Positions 14,524-25,600 of a DNA stretch of 64,000 nucleotides are shown here, piece after piece; the stretch's first letter is position 1; every line of letters starts with the position of its first letter. Origin of the DNA: Plasmopara viticola (Eukaryota; Oomycota; Peronosporomycetes; Peronosporales; Peronosporaceae); assembly GCA_001695595.3 (NCBI GenBank), contig MBPM02000031.1, forward strand, positions 496,001-560,000, in the 5' to 3' direction. The notes beneath the pieces are model-generated. The model did no database searches, was not told the DNA's origin, and saw only the letters and a program-made list of their open reading frames with translations. The position numbers were made by a program, and so were the translations under genes.

Positions 14524-14810
14524 TGTAACGGGCCTAGAGCCTGTTATTGTCTTGCACGTTGCTCGAAGGAAGCAAATTCAATCCTGCTTTTTTATTATCG
14601 AAGGAGGAGGCCTCCCGACCTTTACATTCAAAAGATAGCTCGTGATTGGCTGGCTACGGGCCACGTCCTAAATATCAGCCAATCAGAGAGAGGCACGTCG
14701 ATGCGCGCATAGGTGGCGACGCGCGTCACATAATCTGCCTACACATGTAATAAATAATGGATCCTAGCTACATATGCAAAATGGAGAGTCTGCGTGGACA
14801 ACCCGCTACA
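14524..14810 (+). mobile_element. Solo LTR, 287 bp, with perfect 5-bp target duplication
   Basis: The LTR begins TGTAACGGGCC and ends ACCCGCTACA, with short terminal inverted repeats (TGTAACGGG / CCCGCTACA). It is flanked on both sides by TTGCT (14519-14523 and 14811-14815). The reverse complement matches 12958-13636 except for that copy's 394-bp insert. No internal retroviral genes lie next to it, so this is a recombination-derived solo LTR. The first roughly 24 bases form a palindrome. Confidence 0.88.
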
Positions 14811-15211
14811 TTGCTGCGATAAATTATAGGAGGTGTGAGTGAACGAAACGACTCACGATGTGATTGTGGGTATCCCGCACTGTTTCGAGTAAAGCGAAAG
14901 CAGGTCTGTATAGCTGCTTGTTTATGGCACGCCTAAGCTGGCCTCGTGGTCTAGTGGAAGATTCTAGTCAGTCGTGCACTAAATCCAATCTTGCACTTCA
15001 GGCGTATGTACGAAATACCTTAGCGTGCAAAGCGACTCGGCCCATCTTAGTCAAATCATTGAGCGCATGATATTCTCCAAGTATTCTCGGATGACAGAAA
15101 AAAATATAGCTGTGATATTTCGACTTAATATCGTATCTTCAGTACGACGAAACACTTTTACTGTCAGTGCATCAAGTCTTCTTTCAAAGACGTTCGCTCA
15201 GAAGATAAACC

Positions 15212-16786
15212 CTACAGCGCGCTAGATGTGCGCACACGCGGCTGCCATTGGTACTCGCCGTCGTGATAGTGAAAGCCAACCCTGCTCACCAGCTCATCGC
15301 TCTCCTTTGGACCGCGCGAGCCAAACGCGTACGGCAGCGGTTTGATCTTTTGCTCCTCAATTTCCTTCAACAATGGTGTGAAAATCTTCCAGGCGGCACG
15401 CAGCTCATCATCACGTACAAATGCAGCCTGCTTGCCACGCAGCACATCCAAAAGTAAACGAGTATACGCGTCGGGCACTTCAGCGCCTTCGTAGCGATCG
15501 GCGTAGGACAGATCGAGCTCGCTCGAGATTGCCTTCGTCTGCAAACCGAGACTCTTGACATTGATCTTTAAGTACACACCTTCCTCCGGCTGCAAACGCA
15601 GAACTAGCTCCTGCACAGGGATCCGAATCCCCGGAAACATGTGCTCGACTCCAGGAGGCGGGCTAAACTGGATGCGGATCTCAACCTTGCGCTCATTCAG
15701 AGCCTTGCCAGCCTTCATGATGAACGGCACGCCAGCCCAGCGCCGGTTGTTCACGTGTATGATGGTAGTGGCAAAAGTAGGGGTCACTGAGTCATCAGGT
15801 ACGGTCGGGTCCTCAAGGTAGCCCGGTTCGTTGCGTTCCTTGTCGCCCTGATACTGACCCAGTACCGTGTTTTCGAGCTTAATGGGCTCAATGCAGTTAA
15901 GCACTTTGACCTTTTCGTCGCGGATATAGTTGGAATAATTGTTGCCAGCAGCGTGCACGGGCGGTTCCATGGCTACGAGCGAAAGCACTTGCAGCAAGTG
16001 GTTCTGCATCACATCGCGAATGATCCCAAACGAGTCAAAGTAGCCGCCACGGCCTTGGGTGCCAAATTCTTCTTTAAAGGTAATAGTCACGCTTGAGACA
16101 TAGTTGCGGTTCCAAATAGGCTCAAAAATAGCGTTGCCAAAGCGTAGCACGAGTAAATTTTGCACCATTTCCTTGCCGAGGTAGTGGTCGATACGGTAGA
16201 TCTCGTCCTCATTATAAAGTGCACCCATGTCCTTCGAAAGCTCATCGAACGAATCGAGATCAAAGCCGAAAGGCTTTTCGACGATGAGGCGATTCCAGCC
16301 GCGAGTAGTAAGCGCCGCCTTTTTAATACTCGTGCCAATCGGTACGAAGACTGTGGGCGGGATAGCAAAGTAGAAGAGACGGTTGGCTACAGACGTGCCG
16401 TGGGCTTCCTCCAGCGCCTCCATCTCCTTGCTGACCTTACCCACGTCCTCGGCCGAATCGTAATTACCACTACGATAGATACAATTACCAAGAAAAGCCT
16501 CCTTACGGGCTTCATCTTCGGGCTTCTTGGGCTTAATGTAAGGCGCAATCTGTGCGCGGAAGTCCGAGTCGCTTTTGGCGCTACGGGCGTACCCTACGAT
16601 GACCGCATGTTTCGGGAGATATCCCATGATGTAGAGCGCAAAGAGCGACGGATACGTCTTCTTCTTGGCCAAGTCGCCAGACGCACCGATGACAAAGACA
16701 GTCAGCGCCGTGTCAAGATACTCGCAGTCGTGGTGTTCGTTCGCGTCGGGTAGAGAGCTCTCGCTGTTACTGTTCGAAAGGCTCAT
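15212..16786 (-). CDS. G6PD: Glucose-6-phosphate 1-dehydrogenase
   Basis: This enzyme oxidises glucose-6-phosphate to 6-phosphogluconolactone with NADP+, the entry step of the oxidative pentose phosphate pathway and a main source of NADPH. The 524-residue frame is intronless and of normal family length. It shows the N-terminal nucleotide-binding motif GASGDLA (34-40), the conserved EKPFG (170-174) and the active-site signature RIDHYLGKE (198-206) with its catalytic His. No leader or membrane segment precedes the Rossmann fold; the first 25 residues are Ser/Asp-rich, which fits a cytosolic enzyme. The C-terminus ends S-A-L, which is not a standard peroxisomal signal. The ATG at 16786 is the first in frame. 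The gene is divergent from the serine-pathway fusion at 17624. Identification is very secure. Confidence 0.97.
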   Translation of the reverse strand: MSLSNSNSESSLPDANEHHDCEYLDTALTVFVIGASGDLAKKKTYPSLFALYIMGYLPKHAVIVGYARSAKSDSDFRAQIAPYIKPKKPEDEARKEAFLGNCIYRSGNYDSAEDVGKVSKEMEALEEAHGTSVANRLFYFAIPPTVFVPIGTSIKKAALTTRGWNRLIVEKPFGFDLDSFDELSKDMGALYNEDEIYRIDHYLGKEMVQNLLVLRFGNAIFEPIWNRNYVSSVTITFKEEFGTQGRGGYFDSFGIIRDVMQNHLLQVLSLVAMEPPVHAAGNNYSNYIRDEKVKVLNCIEPIKLENTVLGQYQGDKERNEPGYLEDPTVPDDSVTPTFATTIIHVNNRRWAGVPFIMKAGKALNERKVEIRIQFSPPPGVEHMFPGIRIPVQELVLRLQPEEGVYLKINVKSLGLQTKAISSELDLSYADRYEGAEVPDAYTRLLLDVLRGKQAAFVRDDELRAAWKIFTPLLKEIEEQKIKPLPYAFGSRGPKESDELVSRVGFHYHDGEYQWQPRVRTSSAL

Positions 16787-17623
16787 CGTGCCTGGTTTTC
16801 TGTCGTTTCTTTGCCGTGGCGGAGTCCAAGAGTAAATCAGCTTTTGAGATCCGAAAGCATTGCCTTATTGGGCGGTTGCAGTTGTGCATCCCATAACTTG
16901 TCCAATATTTTAAGCTCGATTGGCAATTAAGCTGTCGCAGCTGGCGAATTGTCCACGTCAAAGCGATCGACTAATAGGTATAGAGTTAATTGCTCAAATT
17001 ATCAATTATTCGATTAATGAAGCAAATTTGTGTTTAGACCTAAACCGCTAGCACTCAACAAATGCAGCGGACTGTAATTTGAAATACACGAAGATAAGGA
17101 CTGACAATACGAAGAGAGGCATTTACAAATAGCTGCATCTAAAAAACACGTTAACATATATATAAAGTGTTAAGGATCAGACTGATACTACAATAGTGCC
17201 ATTTGCAGCAGTGTATTGGTCTCTCTCTACAGCTTCTTTAAATATAAGTATGGTAATGGACGCTGTTGCGAAGGCGTGGCAGCGTGTGTGCGAAACAAAC
17301 GACAAATTTAAAGTCCCTCACGCATGGCGCAGATTCATGACCGCATATGATACTTACAGGGTGGAGCGCACTGATTGGTGCACGGCACTGCGTGACATTC
17401 AAGAAAGCAACTCTTAAACTTAGAATAATATTTATACACACTAAAAATTATTCGGCTATTTGCTCGCCGCTAAGATTATTATATCGGGCTAAACTTCACT
17501 TAAAGGTCAGCCCTATCCAATATTTAGCCTTGGCCATAAGCTAAATATTTGATATATGCTTTGTTTTAGGCAATTGGTAGATATTCTGCAGCACTTATCT
17601 CCGTCAGTGATTCTGCTAGCTCC
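16787..17623. other. Divergent intergenic region, G6PD / PGDH-PSAT
   Basis: This 837-bp AT-rich spacer holds the 5' regions of two divergently transcribed metabolic genes. An ATATATATAAAG stretch near 17156 is TATA-like. The short frame at 17196-17417 has no recognisable motif and I do not call it. No clear oomycete initiator was seen for either gene. Confidence 0.5.
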
Positions 17624-20587
17624 ATGCTGCGCCGCGCCTTGTGGACGCGCCGACATCGCTTGCTTCAGGCCTGCAATCCGCCAATCAGCCGCGATTCGGT
17701 GTTCACCCGCAATATTCACTGCTCGAAGGCTGTCATGTCGCGTGTTCTGTGCAGTGATCCCATCGACTCCATCTGCCCCGAGCTGTTGCGCGCCGCCGGC
17801 CACGATGTCACAACCAGCGCCTCTGCACTCTCGCACGCCGAGCTGGTGAAACAAATATCCAATTACGAAGTTCTGATTGTGCGATCCGGCTCTAACGTTG
17901 ATCGGGCTGTGCTTGACGCTGCGCAGAAGCTGCAGCTCATTGGCCGCGCTGGCACAGGTGTGGACAATATTGACATGGTAAGCGCCACAAAGCAGGGCGT
18001 GTTGGTCATGAACACACCCTTTGGTAATACTGTTTCGGTTGCTGAGCTCACTGTGGGTCTCATCTTGGCCGTCTCGCGCCTTAGCCACACCGTGTCTAAT
18101 CCGTCCGTCCGCAATTCAGAGATTCACGGCAAGACGCTGGGGATTGTCGGGCTTGGCCGTATTGGTCGCGGAGTGGCTACGCGATGCAATGCCTTTGGCA
18201 TGAACGTCATTGGGTACGACTCCATTTTGTCAAACACCAGTGCCAAAGCGCACGGTATTGAGCCAGTATCGCTGGATGAATTGTTCTCTCGCAGTGACTT
18301 TATCTCTCTTCACGTACCACTTAATGCAAATACAAAACGTCTGGTGAACGCACAACGATTAGCGCTTTGTAAAGACGGCGTCAAGCTTATCAATGGAGCG
18401 CGTGCTGGTTTGATTGACCATCAGGCTTTATTAGACGCCATCGAGAGTAACAAAATCGCAGGTGTGGCCTTTGATATTCTCGCGCCAAGTCCAGCCTCAG
18501 ATGCTTGGAAGAAGCTTTTAAGTCACGAAAATGTAATTGTGACACCTCATATTGGCGCGCTTACAACCGATGCTCAGCAGAAAGTAGCGCGTGATCTAGC
18601 GTACAAGATCAACGATGCTCTGGCTGGCAAGTCATTTAAAGGCGTGCTTAATGCACCCAACATTGATTTTGGCAAGCGCGTGGAGTTCATGCCGCTTCTA
18701 TCTCTGGCTGAAAAATTAGGTAGCATGCAGGCGCAGCTTCTGGACGAGAGTCGCCTCAAGCGTGTATTGATCGTCGCTGAGGGCCCCAAAGTAACGTCGT
18801 CGGAGCTCTCGGGTCAGCTGACAAAGGGAGTGTTGAAAGGTCTGCTCTCGCACATGTTGGAGGAGGAAGTCACATTTACAAACGCAAAACAGATTGCGGA
18901 CAGTATGGGCATACAAACTGTGGAGCACAAACACGACGAAGCTGCGGGCAGTAGCTTTTCTGATCAGTTAACCGTCATTTTTGAGAAAGAGAACGGCACG
19001 TGCAAGAAAATTACAGGCACTGTATTCGGCAAGAATCAGCTGCGTCTTGTGTCGTTTGATGATCTCCCCACAGATGCGATCCCGAGTGGTTCCATGCTAT
19101 TGTTCAACAATACGGACGAGCCTGGTGTGTTGCACAAGGTGACGTCGGTATTGGCAAACCACGAGATCAATATTGGCAGCTTTGGTCTGGCACGTGAACA
19201 ACTGGGTGCAGCTGCTATCGGCGTCCTCAACGTAGATGAAGCGATTCCGGATGCTGTGATGGAGGAATTGGAGACTCTAGACATGCTTACAAACCTTCGT
19301 CGCGTTAATCTTCTGGAGCTGAATACGGCAGTCTCTGGAGGCATTTGGGAGCAATTTCTTCAACCCAGTACTTTTGCAGACGAAGACAGTAGTGATGGTG
19401 CCAAAAGCGAGGCGGAAGTGGCAATTGTGCGCCACCCAAAGCCGCGCACTAAGCCGTCATCGCCTAACTTCGGCTCGGGGCCTTGTAAAAAGCGTCCAGG
19501 ATACTCCCTGTCGTTGATCCCTGACATTGTACTGGGTCGTAGCCACCGCTCGAAGCTGGGTAAGGGCTTGTTGGAGGAGGCGATCATACGTTCCAAGAAG
19601 ATTTTGAAGATTCCAGAGGACTATCGCCTTGGTATTGTGCCAGCTTCGGACACTGGTGCTTTTGAGATGGCAATGTGGTCGATGCTTGGTGAACGCCCAG
19701 TCGACGTGTGCTACTGGGAGTCATTTGGGAAGCAGTGGTTTACGGATGTTACCACGGAACTCAAACTAGACAATGTGAGAGAGTTTGGCGCCCCATTCGG
19801 CCAGCTTCCGGACCTATCGCAAGTAAACTGCGATCACGACGTGTTGTTTACATGGAATGGCACTACCAGCGGCGTTCGTATGCCCAACGGCGACTGGATT
19901 CACGACGATCGCAAGGGCTTGATCTTCAATGACGCAACTTCAGCTGCATTTGCCATGGAAATGCCGTGGCATAAGATTGACGTTTGCACATTCAGCTGGC
20001 AGAAGGTTCTTGGTGGCGAAGGTGGCCACGGTGTCATCATTTTGAGCCCACGTGCTGTTGAGCGGCTCGAGTCCTTCGTACCGACCAACCGTCCAATTCC
20101 CAAGATCTTTCGCATGACCAACGCGAGCACAGGAAAATTACTAAAAGATATTTTTGAAGGCAGCACTATCAATACGCCCTCAATGCTGTGTGTAGAAGAC
20201 TATCTCGACGCGCTGCGCTGGGCAGAGAGCGTGGGTGGCCAAAAAGGTCTCATCGCCATTTCGCAGCAAAATTTAAAGGTGGTGGAAAAGTTTGCGGCCG
20301 AAAACTCGCGATGGTTCAAGTTCCTTGCGGCTGACAAAGCGATCCGCTCTAATACATCTGTGTGTCTTTTAATCGATGATTTGTCCAAGGACGAGGTAAC
20401 ACAAATGCAGGCGTTATTGGAGCGCGAGCAGGTGGCTTTCGATATTGGCTCTTACCGCGACGCGCCTGCTGGTTTTCGTATTTGGTGTGGCGCCACTGTA
20501 GAGCCCAAGGACGTAGAGGCATTGCTACCATGGATCAAGTGGGCGTACCTTGAAATCAAGAGCGCGCGGGACGCCGCAAAAGAATAG
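17624..20587 (+). CDS. Fusion: D-3-phosphoglycerate dehydrogenase + phosphoserine aminotransferase
   Basis: One uninterrupted 987-codon frame encodes the first two enzymes of the phosphorylated serine pathway in pathway order. Residues 1-35 are Arg-rich with no acidic residue before Asp24, a typical mitochondrial leader. The dehydrogenase follows: Rossmann motif GLGRIGRG (176-183), catalytic Arg260 in INGAR, and His309 in PHIGA. The usual active-site Glu before the last Pro of the DVF..EP motif is Ser289 here. An intervening domain and an ACT domain (about 490-562) come next. The aminotransferase part runs from about 612 to 987, with FTWNGTTSG and the PLP lysine Lys794 in [11 protein letters not shown]. 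Its motifs ([22 protein letters not shown]) are those of the alphaproteobacterial-type SerC. A linker of charged and Ser residues (about 580-610) joins the halves. Substrate is 3-phosphoglycerate; product is phosphoserine. Very secure as a fusion; mitochondrial location is inferred. Confidence 0.96.
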   Translation: MLRRALWTRRHRLLQACNPPISRDSVFTRNIHCSKAVMSRVLCSDPIDSICPELLRAAGHDVTTSASALSHAELVKQISNYEVLIVRSGSNVDRAVLDAAQKLQLIGRAGTGVDNIDMVSATKQGVLVMNTPFGNTVSVAELTVGLILAVSRLSHTVSNPSVRNSEIHGKTLGIVGLGRIGRGVATRCNAFGMNVIGYDSILSNTSAKAHGIEPVSLDELFSRSDFISLHVPLNANTKRLVNAQRLALCKDGVKLINGARAGLIDHQALLDAIESNKIAGVAFDILAPSPASDAWKKLLSHENVIVTPHIGALTTDAQQKVARDLAYKINDALAGKSFKGVLNAPNIDFGKRVEFMPLLSLAEKLGSMQAQLLDESRLKRVLIVAEGPKVTSSELSGQLTKGVLKGLLSHMLEEEVTFTNAKQIADSMGIQTVEHKHDEAAGSSFSDQLTVIFEKENGTCKKITGTVFGKNQLRLVSFDDLPTDAIPSGSMLLFNNTDEPGVLHKVTSVLANHEINIGSFGLAREQLGAAAIGVLNVDEAIPDAVMEELETLDMLTNLRRVNLLELNTAVSGGIWEQFLQPSTFADEDSSDGAKSEAEVAIVRHPKPRTKPSSPNFGSGPCKKRPGYSLSLIPDIVLGRSHRSKLGKGLLEEAIIRSKKILKIPEDYRLGIVPASDTGAFEMAMWSMLGERPVDVCYWESFGKQWFTDVTTELKLDNVREFGAPFGQLPDLSQVNCDHDVLFTWNGTTSGVRMPNGDWIHDDRKGLIFNDATSAAFAMEMPWHKIDVCTFSWQKVLGGEGGHGVIILSPRAVERLESFVPTNRPIPKIFRMTNASTGKLLKDIFEGSTINTPSMLCVEDYLDALRWAESVGGQKGLIAISQQNLKVVEKFAAENSRWFKFLAADKAIRSNTSVCLLIDDLSKDEVTQMQALLEREQVAFDIGSYRDAPAGFRIWCGATVEPKDVEALLPWIKWAYLEIKSARDAAKE

Positions 20588-21611
20588 ATACACACGTAAG
20601 AAATTAATCCAGCTTATTACGCCGGCAGTTTCTCCATTAATGCCAGTAATTAACGAGAGCTTTCTCATCACCACTAGCTACAATAGCTGAGTGGCATCTG
20701 GTGCAAAGAAGGTCTTCTCCACTCCTCGCACCGTTGAGAGATTGTGCAACACTGCCATTCTACGTCATTTCTCGCCATTGATCAAAAGTTCACCTTCTTT
20801 TCGTAAAATACGAACGGATAGCTGCCTCATTTCAGAATCGGCGGGCTCGCGGAAAAGTAGTGAAGCTCTTCCTGTCGTGGCGGAAGCGCCTCCAAAGTGC
20901 ATGGGGACAAAGCAGACTCAGTAAATGACTCAAATAAACGCTGAGCTACAATAATACGCAAGTCCAGCCAAGGTCCTGGAGCTCTTCCCGTCAAAGGTGC
21001 AAAACGGCGCGTGGCTGGCGAGTTTAGTGAAGATGTAAAGAAGCTGAAGAGGGCGAAAAGACTGCGATAATCGCGGCTCTGGCTTGTCTCGAGTGCTCGT
21101 CTTCTTTTCCTTCCTCACTTTCTTTCGCATCGATTCGTCAATCGCCGCCCATCGCTTGAAGCGTTTGGGGTGACGATGTATGGTCACTGGTAGAGCTGAC
21201 GGCTCAACTGACGCACGCCGTCTCCAGCACCTTCCGAAATCACCACCGCCACGTACTTAAACATGCTTTTTGGCTATAGCATCTCCTTGGGAACGTCGTC
21301 GAGATCAAAGTCTCCATTAAATTCTGTGTCTTTTTGTATCAAAGCCTTGAATATGCAATTATCTCGCCTTTCTTTAGCTTCTTCGCATCTTCACTCAACT
21401 CGACAGTCTTTGGTCTTCTATGAAAAAAATTGGGAACCTCTGCTGGACCCGTGTACTGTAGCTTACGTACGATGGCTTCCTTCGACGCAGGAACCGACTC
21501 GGCATCGCCATTTTTCACCTAAAAAGCACTTCTCGCCACGCCAACGGTCGCACAAAAAAGTCTCTTTATTTTCCTTCGAGCCGGCGGATTAAGAGTGACA
21601 GCGTCTCAAGA
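20588..21611. other. Unassigned interval, possible decayed coding DNA
   Basis: Minus-strand frames here (for example around 21187-20930 and 21540-21370) have codon use that looks more protein-like than random, with Lys/Arg/Pro-rich stretches. They are broken by stops and frameshifts, and I recognise no family. They may be an old pseudogene lying between the serine-pathway gene and the duplicated CSN3 fragment. No intact gene is called. Confidence 0.3.
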
Positions 21612-22050
21612 GGGACGAAGATTGAAGACAAGTGCGTCAACAATTTGTTGCTTTATGCAGATGCGGATCTCACACTGTGATTCATCAAGACCTTGGTGGA
21701 GATTTATACGCAATCACATTTCGTCACTTGCATCGACTTTATAGGCTACGCGCTATGGAGAACTCTTGTATCTTGGCAAAAAACGATATCGAGATGCACT
21801 GGACAATTTTTAGCTGGTTATCACAGCACCAGCCGTATCGCTGAGTGCCTCTCATATCGGACCGTACAAAAAATTGCTATTGATAACGCTTAGCACAAAA
21901 GGAGAAAAGGTAGTTTTGATCAAATGCATGCCGTCTTTTGTCGTCATTCGCCATGTGAAAAGCCATTGCGTGGCGTACGCTAGCCTAGTCATTGCATTTG
22001 GATGGAATGGAGTAAAGCGAAAAATAAAGCTTTTTGATACACACACAATT
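21612..22050 (+). pseudogene. Truncated CSN3 copy (inverted duplicate of 34690-35640)
   Basis: This is a degraded, inverted copy of part of the CSN3 gene at 34707-36173. It starts a few bases before the 3' end of exon 1, keeps the intron (donor GTGCGT) and the first part of exon 2 (VEI.SQSH.VTC.DF). It is frameshifted soon after. It then skips most of exon 2 and rejoins near the CSN3 stop and 3' flank before running into the DUF3883 module. Retention of the intron shows a DNA-level duplication rather than a retrocopy. It is not functional: no exon 1 body, no start and several frame breaks. Confidence 0.85.
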
Positions 22051-22056
22051 ATTGAC

Positions 22057-22634
22057 TTACTGCATGATGAGTGCTAGCTGGATCTTGCGTTGACGGACTA
22101 ATGACACGGGATTCTTGAGCCGAACCACGCGGCACAGTGCAAAGTTGCCAGCATTAAACACTCGGTAAATACAATACGTCGAGCCGTGAATAGCTGCCTG
22201 GTCTAGCTCGTTCATACTGATTTCGAATGCACCCTTTTCCATCGTACGTGTCGACTTTACTTCAATGTATTCCTCCACTTTACCTCCAGATGATAGCTTC
22301 AGGTCGTACGGAAGACCGGATTCTTCCTTTTCATTGACCCACTCAACAATTACATTATTCCTAGCATGCTGGCGCTTGAGCTGATTAAAGACATACTCTT
22401 CGCCCCACCGACCGATAGCTTCCCGCTCCTTTTTTGTCATTGTGTTCGACAGCGACAAAAACTGCATTTCTGTGTTCGATGATGATAGAGGGCGCGGCAT
22501 ATGGTATGAAGCCCCACTTGAATTTTCGGTACTAGAAAATTGCGGATGTAGCGACTTGTGCATTTGCATGCCATACGCTCTTGCAGTGCCGTCGTTTGAC
22601 AATGATAATGATGAATATGATGGACTTTAGGTTC
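22057..22634 (-). CDS. DUF3883 (NOV C-terminal, nuclease-like) module, 3' part of NOV-like gene
   Basis: On the minus strand this frame gives about 190 residues after a stop at 22627-22629. The second half is the DUF3883/NOV C-terminal domain: R-W-G-E-E-Y-V, then Asp (in LPYDLKL), 13 residues later Glu-x-Lys (IEVKST). That is the D...ExK layout of PD-(D/E)xK-type nucleases. It directly follows, with the same orientation, the giant ATPase frame ending at 22646. Plant NO VEIN proteins of about 2,700 aa carry this domain at exactly this place, so I read it as the last part of the same gene. The 43-bp junction holds a TGA in one frame and a TAA in the other, and no GT-AG pair that I can find restores the frame. 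There may be a real break, a sequencing error or an unusual intron. A second copy lies at 34085-34664. Confidence 0.8.
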
Positions 22635-22645
22635 TTGAACTCTGT

Positions 22646-25600
22646 TCAAATATTGTCAACCTTTTTCTGGGGAGTTCCCGCGCTAGCAATTTCACCATCT
22701 TCCATGTCATTGAAAGCGCGCTTGTGATTAGCACCATTCAGTGACAATGAAGAGATACTATCAACTTCCAATTGTTGGGCCCAAAGTTTATCAGTTTCAC
22801 TAGGGGGGAGCGGAGACAAACGTTGAGTTTTTAAAAGCCATTGCTCTCTCATGAACGCGCTCGGCTGGAGCAAGCTGAGGTACAAAATATTCGCAACATT
22901 CGCGGCCACCTGTGCGCCAAAGAGCTTGCGCGATAATTCCATTAGTACTACAGAAAGCATACTCGCTTCTTCATCTCCCGTCACAGACTGCAAGTACATT
23001 GAGCTGTTTGAATGATCGAAAAAGCAACACGATCCATCGATACCACGACGGTGACTGAAGATACTGCCAACTCGATACACGACCTGGAAGCCATCGTGGC
23101 CGTCGACCAAAATACACTGAAAGTTAGACGCCAACTTTGCAAGTGAATCGTGCGGCAGCTGGTCATACAAATTTCGGTGGCAGTGAAAGAGAAACCGCTG
23201 GGCCACAGCAAATGCAGTGTGAATTTTTGTGTGGAACGCGTCGCTCGCAGGATGTTGCGTGCTTAGCACACTAATTTCAATCTGCAAATGCGCTTGCAGC
23301 GACTTCAGACCACAATATTTCAGGAGAAAGTGCCGGACCAGGGTCACGTCACTGCTATCCTCTTCACTTGCCAAACCATTTACAAAGTAACTCCATGGAA
23401 ACAATCCAAGCACTTGGAGCTGTCCAGCTTGTCCTGCCTCGAGCAGGTCCTCTAGAAATAACTCCGTTTGATCATTGATATACATGTTCGCTCCTGACGC
23501 CCAGTGAAGCTTTTCATTCATCGTTGGAAAGATTTCCAGGTGCTGTATACTCGTTCGAAACTCGGACATCTCTTGGTCATCACCTGACGAAAATGCTTCG
23601 GCCCAGGCTCTGACTAATAGCTGACTAAACTTTATAAGCTTTTTTCTGCTTTTCTTTTGAACTTCCTGACACGATTTTGTCAAACGAGCAAGCACCTTGC
23701 ACCACGTGTTGGCATGGGACTTCAGGTGGGTTGACAGCCTTAAAACCTTTGCAATATCTAGAAGCGCGTTCAAATCAGCATCGTTTGCTGTGTGCTCAAG
23801 TGGAACCAGCTTGATCTCTTCTTCCATTCGCTTCTTACCTTCATGAACGCCATCACCACTGTCTGCACCTATCTCCTCTATAAGTGCTATCGCCAGCTTC
23901 TGCAGCTTACGCTCGTTCTCGGTTGTTGCTTGAACAGGCTGATCCTTTGAGCGGCAAAATGCAAGAACACAGCTGGATCCGCTTACGCTTCGCACGGGCA
24001 ACCATGGAATCAACTTCAGCGTCTTTTTTATCTCCTTACGTTCATAATTCGATAGTGACCTCTTCTTTACCTTCTTTGAAAGTGCGCTTAAAAGCGGAAG
24101 CATTTTTTTCCTCCAAACTTGAACTTCACTTAGTTTTCTATCGCGCTTTGTTGTTAAAAATGCTTGCTGTTCAGAGAGCATTTTGCAAAGGAAAGAGACG
24201 GACGGCTTGCGCTGGACACCGCAAACTTTAATAAAGAAATTGCGCAAGGAAGTTGGATAAAGCGTTTTCAAAACTACCAGCTCTTTCTGCTGTATAGCGG
24301 ACGTCCACACTGCATTGTTTGCACTAGTAAAAAATGGCTCGGTATGTTCCGTGGAATCCTTGGCGGACACAAAAATCATCGAATATTTTGAAAATGCCGA
24401 GGTGACTTTGTCCTGCATTCCGTCAGATCGTTGACTTTCTTCCCACAAAAACGTATACAATCGAATTATTTTATCATAATCCAGCAAACGGACTAAAGTT
24501 GAGTCCTCGGTGATAGTTAAAAGTACAGATAATACATCCGTGACGGTTGCAGTGGATTTCATGCCAAGTACATGCTTCGAAAACTCGTCACTCTTCCACA
24601 CCGTTGAGCTAAAAGTGACCATAGAAGACGAGAACAAGTGAGTAGTTTCGTCAGTCGTCAACCAAAGATCACACGGGTAATGGAACTGGGAATCAGATCC
24701 TTCCAACCAACGATATTGTTGCCAAAAATGACATGCAGCATCTTCGGCAAGTTTGCTGTCTGCTCTGTCATCGCCTTTGCTTTTTTTCCATCGCTTGTCC
24801 ATGTGCTGGGCCAAAAGCGTTGACATCTTGCGTTTCACTACGTTGTCTTTTTCAGCCTCAATCCACACAAGCAACTGCTTCATACCAGCTTGTGCACTTT
24901 CATCCGATTTAAGAGTAGCAACATTTAATAGCATCGAGACACCACACATTCCCGTGAAAAAGTGTTGCCACTGCTCATCCGAACTTTTCCATGACGTCTG
25001 AGTATCATTGTCAAAGCAGTAGCTGTCCGACACAATTGCAAGAGCATTCTCAGCTTGGTCACAACCCTTCGATTTTGACTGAATCCATGCGACTAGCTCG
25101 GCCATTTTCCTGAAGGTGGACGGCAAAATGGCAAACAAATTCTGACGATTTATAGGCATGAGGCGACCACAATCCGTCGCAACAATCATGTTAGCTTTCA
25201 CGTCTGCAAACATCGTGCAGTTTCTACATCTCGTTTGGTGAGAAGCAAGGAATTGTCCGTATTCAATCACACTTTCAATTTCCACTGTATCCGTGGTATA
25301 ATCCTCAGCACGGGAACAAAGGACTGTCATTTTCGGCAAGATGTGGTGACGGATTATTTCGTGATCGTCCATCACGTGAAGCCCCAAATCATTTAGCAAA
25401 AATGCACGCAGCTGCAAGTTTTCACTTACTGCGTTTGTAAATGTGTCGTCCAGAATCCATAGGTCACTGAAAAACGAGTACGATTGTCTACGTTTTGATA
25501 TATCGTTACCAGCCTGGACGTCTGACACATAGAGTGAGTCGTGACCATCAGCCAAAGATATCCACTTCAAATTGCCATCTGTTGGCCCATTTTGCTGCAA